NCBI GenBank assembly: GCA_902522015.1
Contig: CABYTX010000008.1
Coordinates: 1 to 37,337, forward strand
Direction of reading: 5' to 3'
Origin: an uncultured Alphaproteobacteria bacterium
Lineage (GTDB): Bacteria; Pseudomonadota; Alphaproteobacteria; HIMB59; GCA-002718135
DNA: 37,337 nt
Below are positions 9,136 to 17,625 of the stretch, in pieces. The translations under genes and the position numbers were made by a program. Numbering within the stretch: the first letter of the stretch is position 1; each line of letters opens with the position of its first letter. The notes beneath the pieces were generated by a model, which searched no databases, was not told the DNA's origin, and saw only the letters and a list, made by a program, of their open reading frames with translations.

Positions 9136-10878
9136 ATGGCAGACAAAAAGATTAGAGGTGGGGCATTAGTTGCAAGAGCTCTTAGAGACAAAGGTATTGA
9201 TAATGTTTTTACACTTTCTGGAGGTTTTTGTAATCCAGCACTTGAAGGATTTATGGAGTGTCAAATTAATGTAATTAATTGTCCTCATGAACAAATTGCT
9301 GGTCATTTAGCTGATGGTCATACTAGGATATCAAGAAAACCATCAGTTTGTATTGTAGGGCCAGAAGGTTTTGCAAATGCAGTGCCTTCAATGATGGAAG
9401 CATGGGGTGAAAGATCACCTGTTATTTTTATAACTGGATCAAGTAGCTTAAAAAGACAAGGAGCAGGAGGTTTTAAGGAAATAGATGATGTATCTATTGC
9501 AGCACCGTTAACAAAATACAGTGCAAGTATAACAGATGGCAATAGAATAAGAGAGTTCATAGATAAAGCATATAGAATTGCAACAAATGGCTATCCTGGC
9601 GCAGTACATTTAAGTGTACCAGTAGATATAATGTTTTCATCATTTGCAGATGATGCAGGTTTAGAAGAAAGACCTTTTACTCATCAAAAGAAACCTCTAG
9701 CAAAAGCTTGGCCCGATCCTGAGAGTTTAAATGAAATATTTGATCTGGCAATTAATTCACAAAAACCTGTTTTTATCGGAGGGCATGGTGTTTGGTGGTC
9801 TAGTGCAGAAAAAAAATTAGAGCAAGCTGGCTTTGAATTAAATATTCCAATATTTAATATACCATACCATCAAAAGCTTTTAGGTGAAGAAGCAGACACA
9901 TACATGGGCCTGGCAGATATTCATCAATATCCTCCATCAAAAATGGCTCTTCATGAATCAGATTTAGTTCTTATGATTGGTGCACGTCTTGATAATCAAA
10001 TGAATTTTGGCAATCCTCCACTTTTTCCAAAAAGCACTAAGCTTGTTTGTATTAATGGATCGCATGAAGAAATAGAATTAAATAGAGCTGCAGATATTAA
10101 CTTACTTTGTGATCCTGGAGTTTTTTTGGATAAACTCATAGATTTAAAGAAAAACAGTAAATGGAAATTAAACAATGAATGGTTCAATAAGAATAAAAAA
10201 GAGAAAAAAAATTGGATCAATAAAACATTAGATGACTTAAATAAAGAAACTGAAGAGACCAAAAAAAATGGTGGAAAAATTCATCCTCTTCAATTAGCTT
10301 TAGATGTTCAAGAAGTATTAACTGAAAATGATTGGTTAGTTATTGATGGTGGTAACACGCATTTCTGGTCCGAGATTGCAATTAATATTGCTGGATCAAA
10401 AGGTAAAAAACTTGGAGGAATTTTACATCCAGGCACTTTCAGTATGTTAGGTGTTGGAGTTCCTTTTGCAGTATCAGCGAAAAATCTTAATCCTAAATCT
10501 AATGTTGTTTTAATAAGTGGAGATGGTGCATTTTTATCAGGCGGATTGTCAATTGAAGCTGCATTTCAAGAAAAAAAACCTATTGTTGTTGTAATAGATA
10601 ATAATGGAGGTCTTGACTGTATTTCTCAACAACAAGAGAGGTTATTTGATAGTGGGAAACACTTTGCAACTGATTTTAGAGATATTCCTTTTCATTCAAT
10701 TTTTGAAGGTTTTGGAGGGCATGGAGAATTAGTAACTAAAAGGGAAGATTTAGGCCCTGCTTTAAAAAGAGCGTTAGAAAGTGGTAAAACCGCATGTGTA
10801 AATGTTAAGGCTAAAGGTGTTATAAGTCCAATAGTTGCTGCAGTTAGTGATAAAAGAGATAAAGCATCTATAGAGTAG
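9136..10878 (+). CDS. thiamine diphosphate-dependent enzyme (acetolactate synthase/benzoylformate decarboxylase superfamily)
   Basis: N-terminal catalytic Glu context CPHEQIAGHLADG; ThDP motif GDGAFLSGGLSIEAAFQEKKPIVVVIDNN. Confidence 0.92.
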   Translation: MADKKIRGGALVARALRDKGIDNVFTLSGGFCNPALEGFMECQINVINCPHEQIAGHLADGHTRISRKPSVCIVGPEGFANAVPSMMEAWGERSPVIFITGSSSLKRQGAGGFKEIDDVSIAAPLTKYSASITDGNRIREFIDKAYRIATNGYPGAVHLSVPVDIMFSSFADDAGLEERPFTHQKKPLAKAWPDPESLNEIFDLAINSQKPVFIGGHGVWWSSAEKKLEQAGFELNIPIFNIPYHQKLLGEEADTYMGLADIHQYPPSKMALHESDLVLMIGARLDNQMNFGNPPLFPKSTKLVCINGSHEEIELNRAADINLLCDPGVFLDKLIDLKKNSKWKLNNEWFNKNKKEKKNWINKTLDDLNKETEETKKNGGKIHPLQLALDVQEVLTENDWLVIDGGNTHFWSEIAINIAGSKGKKLGGILHPGTFSMLGVGVPFAVSAKNLNPKSNVVLISGDGAFLSGGLSIEAAFQEKKPIVVVIDNNGGLDCISQQQERLFDSGKHFATDFRDIPFHSIFEGFGGHGELVTKREDLGPALKRALESGKTACVNVKAKGVISPIVAAVSDKRDKASIE

Positions 10879-10881
10879 GTT

Positions 10882-11217
10882 ATGGCAATTTTTTCTACAC
10901 ATTTACTAAACTCAATAGATGGTACACATGCAAGTGATGTAGAAATTGTTATTTATAAAGTAAATAATAATAACAAAGTTATATTTCTAGAAGATAAAAC
11001 AGATAGTTCTGGAAGAATGCTTAAAGAATTTGAATTAACTAAAGAAGATTGTGAAAGTGATTATGAAATGATAATTAATTCTGGTAAATATTTTAGAAAT
11101 ACTAGTGAAATAATTAATTCAATAAATGTTAAATTTAAAATGAAAGATCCTCTTAAAAAATATCACATACCTTTGATTATTTCTCCAAACGGATACTCAA
11201 TTTGGTGGTCTAAATAA
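10882..11217 (+). CDS. transthyretin-like protein (5-hydroxyisourate hydrolase family) with divergent C-terminus
   Basis: IFSTHLLNSIDGTHASDV and YHIPLIISPNGYS match the TTL/HIUase N- and C-terminal signatures, but the end is WWSK rather than YRGS. Confidence 0.82.
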   Translation: MAIFSTHLLNSIDGTHASDVEIVIYKVNNNNKVIFLEDKTDSSGRMLKEFELTKEDCESDYEMIINSGKYFRNTSEIINSINVKFKMKDPLKKYHIPLIISPNGYSIWWSK

Positions 11218-12339
11218 ATGAGTAATTCAGGATTAAACATGTCTAGACGTATTAGGAGAACTCCCTATACAGAGAAAGTAATTGAGGCTGGTGTAAGTGG
11301 TTTTACTGTAGTTAATCATATGCTTCTTCCAAAATCATATAAAGCAACAGTGGAAGAAGATTATTGGCACTTATCTAAAAATACTCAAATTTGGGATGTT
11401 TCATGTCAACGTCAGGTTCAAATAATAGGAGAAGATGCTGCAAAATTAATACAACTCATGTCTCCAAGATCAATAAAAGATATGCCTATTGGTAAATGTT
11501 ACTATTATCCAATGATTGATGAAAATGCAGGGATGATAAATGATCCTGTGCTTTTAAAATTAAGTGAAAATAAATATTGGCTATCAGTTGCCGACTCAGA
11601 TGTTCTTCTTTGGGCAAAAGGTTTGGCCGTAGGAAGAAATTTTAAAGTTGATATTATAGAGCCAGATATTTACCCCCTAGCAATTCAAGGTCCAAAATCT
11701 GAAGAATTAATGTCATCAATATTTGGTGAAAAAATTAAAAAATTAAAATTTTTTCATTTTTCTTTTTTTGAATTTGAAGGAACAAAGCAGATAATTGCAA
11801 GATCAGGATATAGCAAACAAGATGGTTTTGAGATTTATCTTAAAGGTTTTAGTTTAGGAAGAAAACTTTGGGAAACTATTTGGGAAGCAGGAAAAGATTT
11901 TAATATTTCACCTGGATGTCCAAATTTAATTGATAGAATAGAAGGCGGTTTATTATCCTATGGTAATGAATTTACTTTAGAAAACAATCCAATTGAATGT
12001 GGATTTGATAATTATTGTAAAAATTTATCTCATGATTTCATTGGAAAAAATGCACTAAAAAAAATATTAAATAATGGGATAGAAAAAAAAATAAAAGGAA
12101 TTACTTTTGATGGGTCCCCGACTCCTACGTGCACAATACCTTTTCCTGTATACTCAAAAAATAGATTTCAAATTGGTAATATCACCTCTGGTATTTATTC
12201 GCCATTTTTAAAAACAAATATTGGGCTATCAATGGTTGATAGAGATTATTGGAATGATGGGCAGAATGTTATCGTATTAACGCCAGACAATATTGAAAGA
12301 AAAGGTAAAGTATGCTCACTACCTTTTAATTATTCTTAA
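11218..12339 (+). CDS. DmdA-like (dimethylsulfoniopropionate demethylase family) GcvT-superfamily methyltransferase
   Basis: RRIRRTPYTEKVIEAGVSGFTVVNHMLLPKSY, WDVSCQRQVQIIGEDAAKLIQLMSPRSI, NDPVLLKL, SGYSKQDGFEIYL, GCPNLIDRIEGGLLSYGNEFTLENNPIECG resemble DmdA as recalled; no alignment run. Confidence 0.75.
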   Translation: MSNSGLNMSRRIRRTPYTEKVIEAGVSGFTVVNHMLLPKSYKATVEEDYWHLSKNTQIWDVSCQRQVQIIGEDAAKLIQLMSPRSIKDMPIGKCYYYPMIDENAGMINDPVLLKLSENKYWLSVADSDVLLWAKGLAVGRNFKVDIIEPDIYPLAIQGPKSEELMSSIFGEKIKKLKFFHFSFFEFEGTKQIIARSGYSKQDGFEIYLKGFSLGRKLWETIWEAGKDFNISPGCPNLIDRIEGGLLSYGNEFTLENNPIECGFDNYCKNLSHDFIGKNALKKILNNGIEKKIKGITFDGSPTPTCTIPFPVYSKNRFQIGNITSGIYSPFLKTNIGLSMVDRDYWNDGQNVIVLTPDNIERKGKVCSLPFNYS

Positions 12340-12340
12340 A

Positions 12341-12787
12341 ATGAGTCATTCAATTGAATTAAAGTGGGAATTAGGAGATCAAAAACTCGAATTCGGAAAA
12401 TACTTAACTGATCACACAGTAATGCTTAACGAAAATGTATCTATTGATGCGGGATCATCTCCAGATTATGGAGGAAGCGAAACTAATATTAATCCAGAGC
12501 AAAAACTAGCTGCAGCTGTAAGTAGTTGTTTTATGATGACGTTTTTAGCTTTAGCTGCAAAAATGAAATGGCCAGTTATTAATTACAAAGATAAAGCAAT
12601 TTCGTATTTAGGAAAAAATGCAGAGGGAAGAATGTACGTTAACAAAATAGAGCTTAATCCAGCTATAGTATTTGAAGGTAATTTTAATATTTCTGATGAA
12701 GAAATGAAAAAGATGAAAGAGAGATCACATAAGTATTGTTTTATCGCTAATTCACTATCTAAAGATGTTGAAATTCAAATCAATTAA
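12341..12787 (+). CDS. OsmC/Ohr-family protein
   Basis: Two conserved Cys contexts (AAVSSCFMMTFLALA, HKYCFIANSL); start reassigned from 12293 to ATG 12341, after the upstream stop. Confidence 0.85.
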   Translation: MSHSIELKWELGDQKLEFGKYLTDHTVMLNENVSIDAGSSPDYGGSETNINPEQKLAAAVSSCFMMTFLALAAKMKWPVINYKDKAISYLGKNAEGRMYVNKIELNPAIVFEGNFNISDEEMKKMKERSHKYCFIANSLSKDVEIQIN

Positions 12788-13579
12788 ATGAATTTTAATC
12801 TAATATTAAACGAAAAAAATAATAATATTTTTAATATTATTCTTAATGACCAGAAAAATCAAAATACTTTAGGCGAAAACATGATCAATGAATTAACATC
12901 AGCGCTAGATATTGCTGATAAAGATAATGAAGTAAAAGTAATTATTTTATCATCAAAAGGTAATATTTTTTGTGCAGGACATAATTTAAAAGATTTAAAT
13001 TCACAAAGATTGCAAAATGACAAAGGTGAAAGCTATTTTAAAAAAATATTTCAAATGTGTTCTCAACTTATGCTGAAAATTAATAAAAATAATAAACCAG
13101 TTATAGCTATGGTTGATGGTATTGCTACTGCAGCAGGCTGTCAGTTAATTTCTAGCTGTGATTTAGCTTACTCAAGTAGCAGAGCAAAATATGCAACTCC
13201 TGGTGTTAATATTGGATTATTTTGTTCTACACCAATGGTTCCATTATCAAGAACTGTAGGTAAAAAGCAAGCTATGGAAATGCTTCTCACTGGAGATCTT
13301 ATAGATGCAAATAAAGCATTAAGGATTGGTTTGATAAATGATATCTTTGAAGAAGATAGTTTAAAAGAAAATGTATTTCAAATTGCAAAAAAAATATCGT
13401 CTAAATCTTCTAATACTATTAAAATTGGTAAAGAAGCTTTTTACAAACAAAAAGATATGAATTTAGAAGACGCATATACTTTTACTTCAAATGTAATGAC
13501 AGAAAATATGTTACATGATGATTCCAAGGAAGGTATTGAAGCTTTTTTAGAAAAAAGAGAGCCAAACTGGAAAGAATAA
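12788..13579 (+). CDS. enoyl-CoA hydratase/isomerase family protein (ECHDC3-like)
   Basis: IFCAGHNLKDL, MVDGIATAAGCQLISSCDLAYSSSRAKYATPGVNIGLF crotonase motifs. Confidence 0.9.
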   Translation: MNFNLILNEKNNNIFNIILNDQKNQNTLGENMINELTSALDIADKDNEVKVIILSSKGNIFCAGHNLKDLNSQRLQNDKGESYFKKIFQMCSQLMLKINKNNKPVIAMVDGIATAAGCQLISSCDLAYSSSRAKYATPGVNIGLFCSTPMVPLSRTVGKKQAMEMLLTGDLIDANKALRIGLINDIFEEDSLKENVFQIAKKISSKSSNTIKIGKEAFYKQKDMNLEDAYTFTSNVMTENMLHDDSKEGIEAFLEKREPNWKE

Positions 13580-13586
13580 TTACTTC

Positions 13587-15059
13587 TTAAAATGGGTTTG
13601 GTTGAGATGGATTGGTAGCTAACCATGTAGATTTAGTCTGCATGTAACTTTGCATTCCCTCCCATCCATTTTCACGACCGTATCCTGATTGCTTAAAACC
13701 TCCAACTGGAGATTGAGTGGAAGCATTAAAATAGTTATTAATATAAACAGTTCCAGCTTCTATCTTATCTGCTAAACGTATAGCTTTATTAGTATCCTTA
13801 GTCCAAATACCTGCTGCAAGTCCATAAATAGTATCGTTTGCAATTTTAATTACTTCATCTTCATTTTCCCAAGATTGTATTGAGGCGACAGGTCCAAATA
13901 CTTCATTTTGAGCTAAATCATCTTCATTTGGAACATTATCAAAAATAGTTGGTCCAATATAGTACCCTTCAGATTTTTGTTCTTTCCTTCCATCAATTAA
14001 TAATTTTAAACCTCTTTTTTCAGCCGCTTCTATCTTAGATAAAATAAAATCATATTGCTCTTTATTTGCTATAGGTCCTATTTGTGTTGCTGTATCATTT
14101 GGGTGACCAACTTTAGCTTTTTTAACAACTTCTAATAAATTTTGAGTAAATTTATCTTTTATATCTTTATGCACTAATATTCTTGATCCTGAAATACAGC
14201 TATGACCTGAAACTGGAAAAATTCCTGAAACAACTCCATTAACTGATAAAGTTAAATCAGCATCTTTAAATATAATTTGTGGTGATTTGCCTCCTAACTC
14301 CATTATAATAGGTTTAACATTTTTGGATGCACATAAACTAGCTGCACTCCCCCCTTTTGTTCCACCTGTAAAACTTATCATTCTAACATCTTGGTGTTCA
14401 ATAAGAGGTGCGCCAGTGGTAGGACCAAAACCAGTAACAACATTAATTAAACCTTCTGGAAGATCAGCTTCTTCTAAAATTTTCATTAACTCTAATGTAG
14501 AGCATGATGCTCTTTCTGAAGGTTTAATTACAACTGTATTGCCTGCTGCTATTGCTGGCGCTAATTTCCAGATTAATGTTCCAATTGGTGAGTTCCAAGG
14601 AAGAATAAGTGCAACAACTCCAAATGGTTCCCATTTTAAATAATTATGCATATTGGGAACTTCTGAAGGTATCAATCTACCTTCATACTTGTCACACATG
14701 CCTGCATAATAATAAAAACTCTCAGTCTGCCAGCTTGTTAAAGAAGGAGTGATATTTTTTGGAAGTTTGCCGTTGTCTTTAGTTTCTATTTTTCCAATAT
14801 GTTCTGCATTTTTAGCAATAATATCTCCAATTCTAGTTAATGTTCTCCCTCTTTCTGCTGGATGCATTTTACCATAAGGACCATCATAATAAGCATGTTT
14901 AGCAGATGATACTGCAAGATTAATATCTTTTTTATTGCAATCAGGGACCTTTGCCCATACTTTTCCTATAGATGGATCCTCACTTTCAAAATATTTTTCA
15001 GAAGAAGGTTCATGCCATCTATTTCCTGCATAAAATTTGTAGGTTTGAATTTTGGACAT
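13587..15059 (-). CDS. NAD(P)-dependent aldehyde dehydrogenase
   Basis: LPWNSPIGTLIWKLAPAIAAGNTVVIKPSE, MELGGKSPQIIF, catalytic Cys in GHSCISGSR. Confidence 0.93.
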   Translation of the reverse strand: MSKIQTYKFYAGNRWHEPSSEKYFESEDPSIGKVWAKVPDCNKKDINLAVSSAKHAYYDGPYGKMHPAERGRTLTRIGDIIAKNAEHIGKIETKDNGKLPKNITPSLTSWQTESFYYYAGMCDKYEGRLIPSEVPNMHNYLKWEPFGVVALILPWNSPIGTLIWKLAPAIAAGNTVVIKPSERASCSTLELMKILEEADLPEGLINVVTGFGPTTGAPLIEHQDVRMISFTGGTKGGSAASLCASKNVKPIIMELGGKSPQIIFKDADLTLSVNGVVSGIFPVSGHSCISGSRILVHKDIKDKFTQNLLEVVKKAKVGHPNDTATQIGPIANKEQYDFILSKIEAAEKRGLKLLIDGRKEQKSEGYYIGPTIFDNVPNEDDLAQNEVFGPVASIQSWENEDEVIKIANDTIYGLAAGIWTKDTNKAIRLADKIEAGTVYINNYFNASTQSPVGGFKQSGYGRENGWEGMQSYMQTKSTWLATNPSQPNPF

Positions 15060-15108
15060 AATTTATTTAAACTTAAATATTTTCATTGGTCAACTTATTT
15101 GTGATTAA

Positions 15109-16746
15109 TTAATTTTTTAGTATCATATCTGATGCTTTTTCTGCTAACATAATTACAGATGCATTTATATTTCCACTTATCATATCTGGGAAAGAAGAAG
15201 CATCTACTACTCTTAGATTGTCTACTCCCCTAACTTTAAGCTGATTATCAAGTACAGCCATTTTGTTATTACTTGAACCCATAGCGCAAGTAGATGCAGG
15301 ATGATGACCGGTTTGTACATGATTTCGAACTGACTCTTTTAGATCTTGATCACTATTGATTTTTTTTCCTGGAAGTAATTCTTCCGAAACAATTTTAGCT
15401 AAACTGGGTTTTGATAATACTTCTCTTGTATGTTTCATCCCCTCTATCATATCTTCCATATCAGATGGATCGATGAACCAATTTGGATTTATATTAAGTT
15501 CATCATTAGGATTTGAGGTTTTAAGTTTTACACTTCCAGTGCTCTTTGGTCTTAATAAATTAATTTGAAAGTGTAATCCTGGAAAAGCTTTTTTACCTCT
15601 GGAAAAAAATAATGAACCAAAATTTAATAAATTATCTAAACTGATAGACCAGTTATCTTTTTCTTCTTTAAAACACATTGGTGTCATGAAAACTTGTATT
15701 TCAGGCATATCTTTTTCTCTTATTGCATGAAATAGATTTGTTGACCAAAAAGGAGCTGCGGCTAATCCTTGTTTAAATAAAATATATTTTAATCCCACAA
15801 TAATAGCTCTATCGATCCTTTGATATTTAGAGAAACTTAAATTGTTGTTTTGAAAAGCCCAATTCATTGGCATAACAGGATGATCGTGAAGGTTTTCACC
15901 TACTCCTGGTAAGTTAATTAATAATTCTATATTTTTTTCTTTTAAATGTTCTTCTGGACCAATTCCTGACAACATTAAACATTTGGGACTACCGAATGCT
16001 CCTAAAGATAATATTATCTCTGATGATGCATAAACTTCACCATTTGATAAAAGTAATCCTTTAGCTTTATTTTTCTCAATTAAAATTTTTATTACAGATG
16101 TATTTTTATAAATTGTTAAGTTACTAGGTTTAAATTTCAAATAAGCTTCTGCAGATGACTGTCTTTTACCGTTCCATACTTTAACATCATATCGGCCTAC
16201 TCCATTTAGATTGCCATTGTAAAAATCATTATTAATTTCTTCCCCAGCTTCAACACATGCATCAATAAATGCTTTATCGATAGAATTATAATTACCAGCT
16301 GGTGTAAGTTTTAAAGGACCTGAGTGTGAGTGATATTCATTTTTTTCTCTATGAAAAGCTGAAGCAGATCTTTTGAAATATGGTAATACATCATTATATG
16401 ACCAACCCTCTAAGCCCTTTTGTCTCCACCTATTAAAATCACCTGGAGCACCCCTCATGTAAATCATACCGTTTAAAAGAGAAGATCCTCCTAGTCCTTT
16501 ACCTCTAGGGTATAAAATTTTTCTATTATTTAAAGAAGGTTGAGGTATTGACTCAAAACCCCAATCAAATTTAGGATTTCCAAAAATGTATCCGTTACCA
16601 CCAGGCATTTGAGTGAATAAACTTTTTCCTGACCCCCCTGCTTCTATTAGTAATACCTTTATATCTTTATTTTCAGATAATCTTGAGGCTAATGTACAGC
16701 CAGCAGAACCTCCTCCTGCTATTATATAGTCAAATGTTTTTTTCAT
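15109..16746 (-). CDS. GMC family oxidoreductase (choline dehydrogenase-like)
   Basis: FAD motif DYIIAGGGSAGCTLASRLSE, GKGLGGSSLLNGMIYMRGAPGDFNRW, C-terminal TGHHPASTCAMG and SGNINASVIMLAEKASDMI. Confidence 0.95.
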   Translation of the reverse strand: MKKTFDYIIAGGGSAGCTLASRLSENKDIKVLLIEAGGSGKSLFTQMPGGNGYIFGNPKFDWGFESIPQPSLNNRKILYPRGKGLGGSSLLNGMIYMRGAPGDFNRWRQKGLEGWSYNDVLPYFKRSASAFHREKNEYHSHSGPLKLTPAGNYNSIDKAFIDACVEAGEEINNDFYNGNLNGVGRYDVKVWNGKRQSSAEAYLKFKPSNLTIYKNTSVIKILIEKNKAKGLLLSNGEVYASSEIILSLGAFGSPKCLMLSGIGPEEHLKEKNIELLINLPGVGENLHDHPVMPMNWAFQNNNLSFSKYQRIDRAIIVGLKYILFKQGLAAAPFWSTNLFHAIREKDMPEIQVFMTPMCFKEEKDNWSISLDNLLNFGSLFFSRGKKAFPGLHFQINLLRPKSTGSVKLKTSNPNDELNINPNWFIDPSDMEDMIEGMKHTREVLSKPSLAKIVSEELLPGKKINSDQDLKESVRNHVQTGHHPASTCAMGSSNNKMAVLDNQLKVRGVDNLRVVDASSFPDMISGNINASVIMLAEKASDMILKN

Positions 16747-16806
16747 TTTTTAAAAATATAAATTATACTAATAATTAATTTATAAGTAAACTCGAGTAAA
16801 TTAAAT

Positions 16807-17625
16807 ATGAATAATTACAAAGATTGGATTGGAAAAAAAATTTCAAGATGTGATATTATTACTCCTCGATTAGTTGATCATTTAAAAAAAACAATCGATC
16901 AAAACTGTTTAAGTGGTCAAACTGTGCCTGAGGGAATTTTTTTATGTTTATGCCCAGATGCGGCTTCAACAAATGATTTAGATAAAGATGGAAATACAAA
17001 ATTAGGAATCTTCTTACCTAAGTTACCTTATAAAATTAGAATGTGGGCTGGTGGTAAAATAAAAATATTTGATGAATTTGAAATTGGATCTGAAATTAAA
17101 AAAAATTCAACAATTTCTAGTATTGAATTTAAAGAAGGTAGATCAGGCAATCTATGTTTTGTTAATATTAATCATGAATATTTAAATAAAAATAAATTAA
17201 TAATATCAGAAAATCAAACTGCTGTTTATAGAGAAAAAATAAATAAAATTTCCATTACTCCTAAAATAAAAGATGAATTAAAATTAATTGATAAAGTAGA
17301 AATTTTTAGTTCATCAACTTTGTTATTTAGATATTCTGCTTTAACTTTTAATGGACATAAGATTCATTATGATAATGATTATACAAAAAATTATGAGGGC
17401 CATACGGGATTATTAGTCCATGCACCTCTTCAAGCAACTTATCTTTTAAATCTTGCAAAAAAAAACGAGATTGAGTTCAATTCTTTTGAATATAAAGCTA
17501 CAGCACCTCTTGTATATAACAATAATTTCTTTGTAGAAATTGGTGAAAATCGAGATGATGAAATTATTGGAAGAATTCTTAATGAAAAACAAGAAATTAC
17601 AATGATTGCAAAATATAAAAAATGA
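16807..17625 (+). CDS. HTD2/mesaconyl-CoA hydratase-like hot-dog dehydratase (MaoC-related)
   Basis: RYSALTFNGHKIHYDNDY and GLLVHAPLQATYLL match the HTD2/Meh hydratase signature. Confidence 0.8.
   Translation: MNNYKDWIGKKISRCDIITPRLVDHLKKTIDQNCLSGQTVPEGIFLCLCPDAASTNDLDKDGNTKLGIFLPKLPYKIRMWAGGKIKIFDEFEIGSEIKKNSTISSIEFKEGRSGNLCFVNINHEYLNKNKLIISENQTAVYREKINKISITPKIKDELKLIDKVEIFSSSTLLFRYSALTFNGHKIHYDNDYTKNYEGHTGLLVHAPLQATYLLNLAKKNEIEFNSFEYKATAPLVYNNNFFVEIGENRDDEIIGRILNEKQEITMIAKYKK

Noticed and set aside
8798-10262. Antisense ORFs 8798..9019, 9318..9560, 9996..10262
   Set aside because: Shadow ORFs opposite well-supported FMN dehydrogenase and ThDP genes; no family resemblance
14287-15568. + strand ORFs 14287..14643 and 15356..15568
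   Set aside because: Antisense to clear ALDH and GMC oxidoreductase genes
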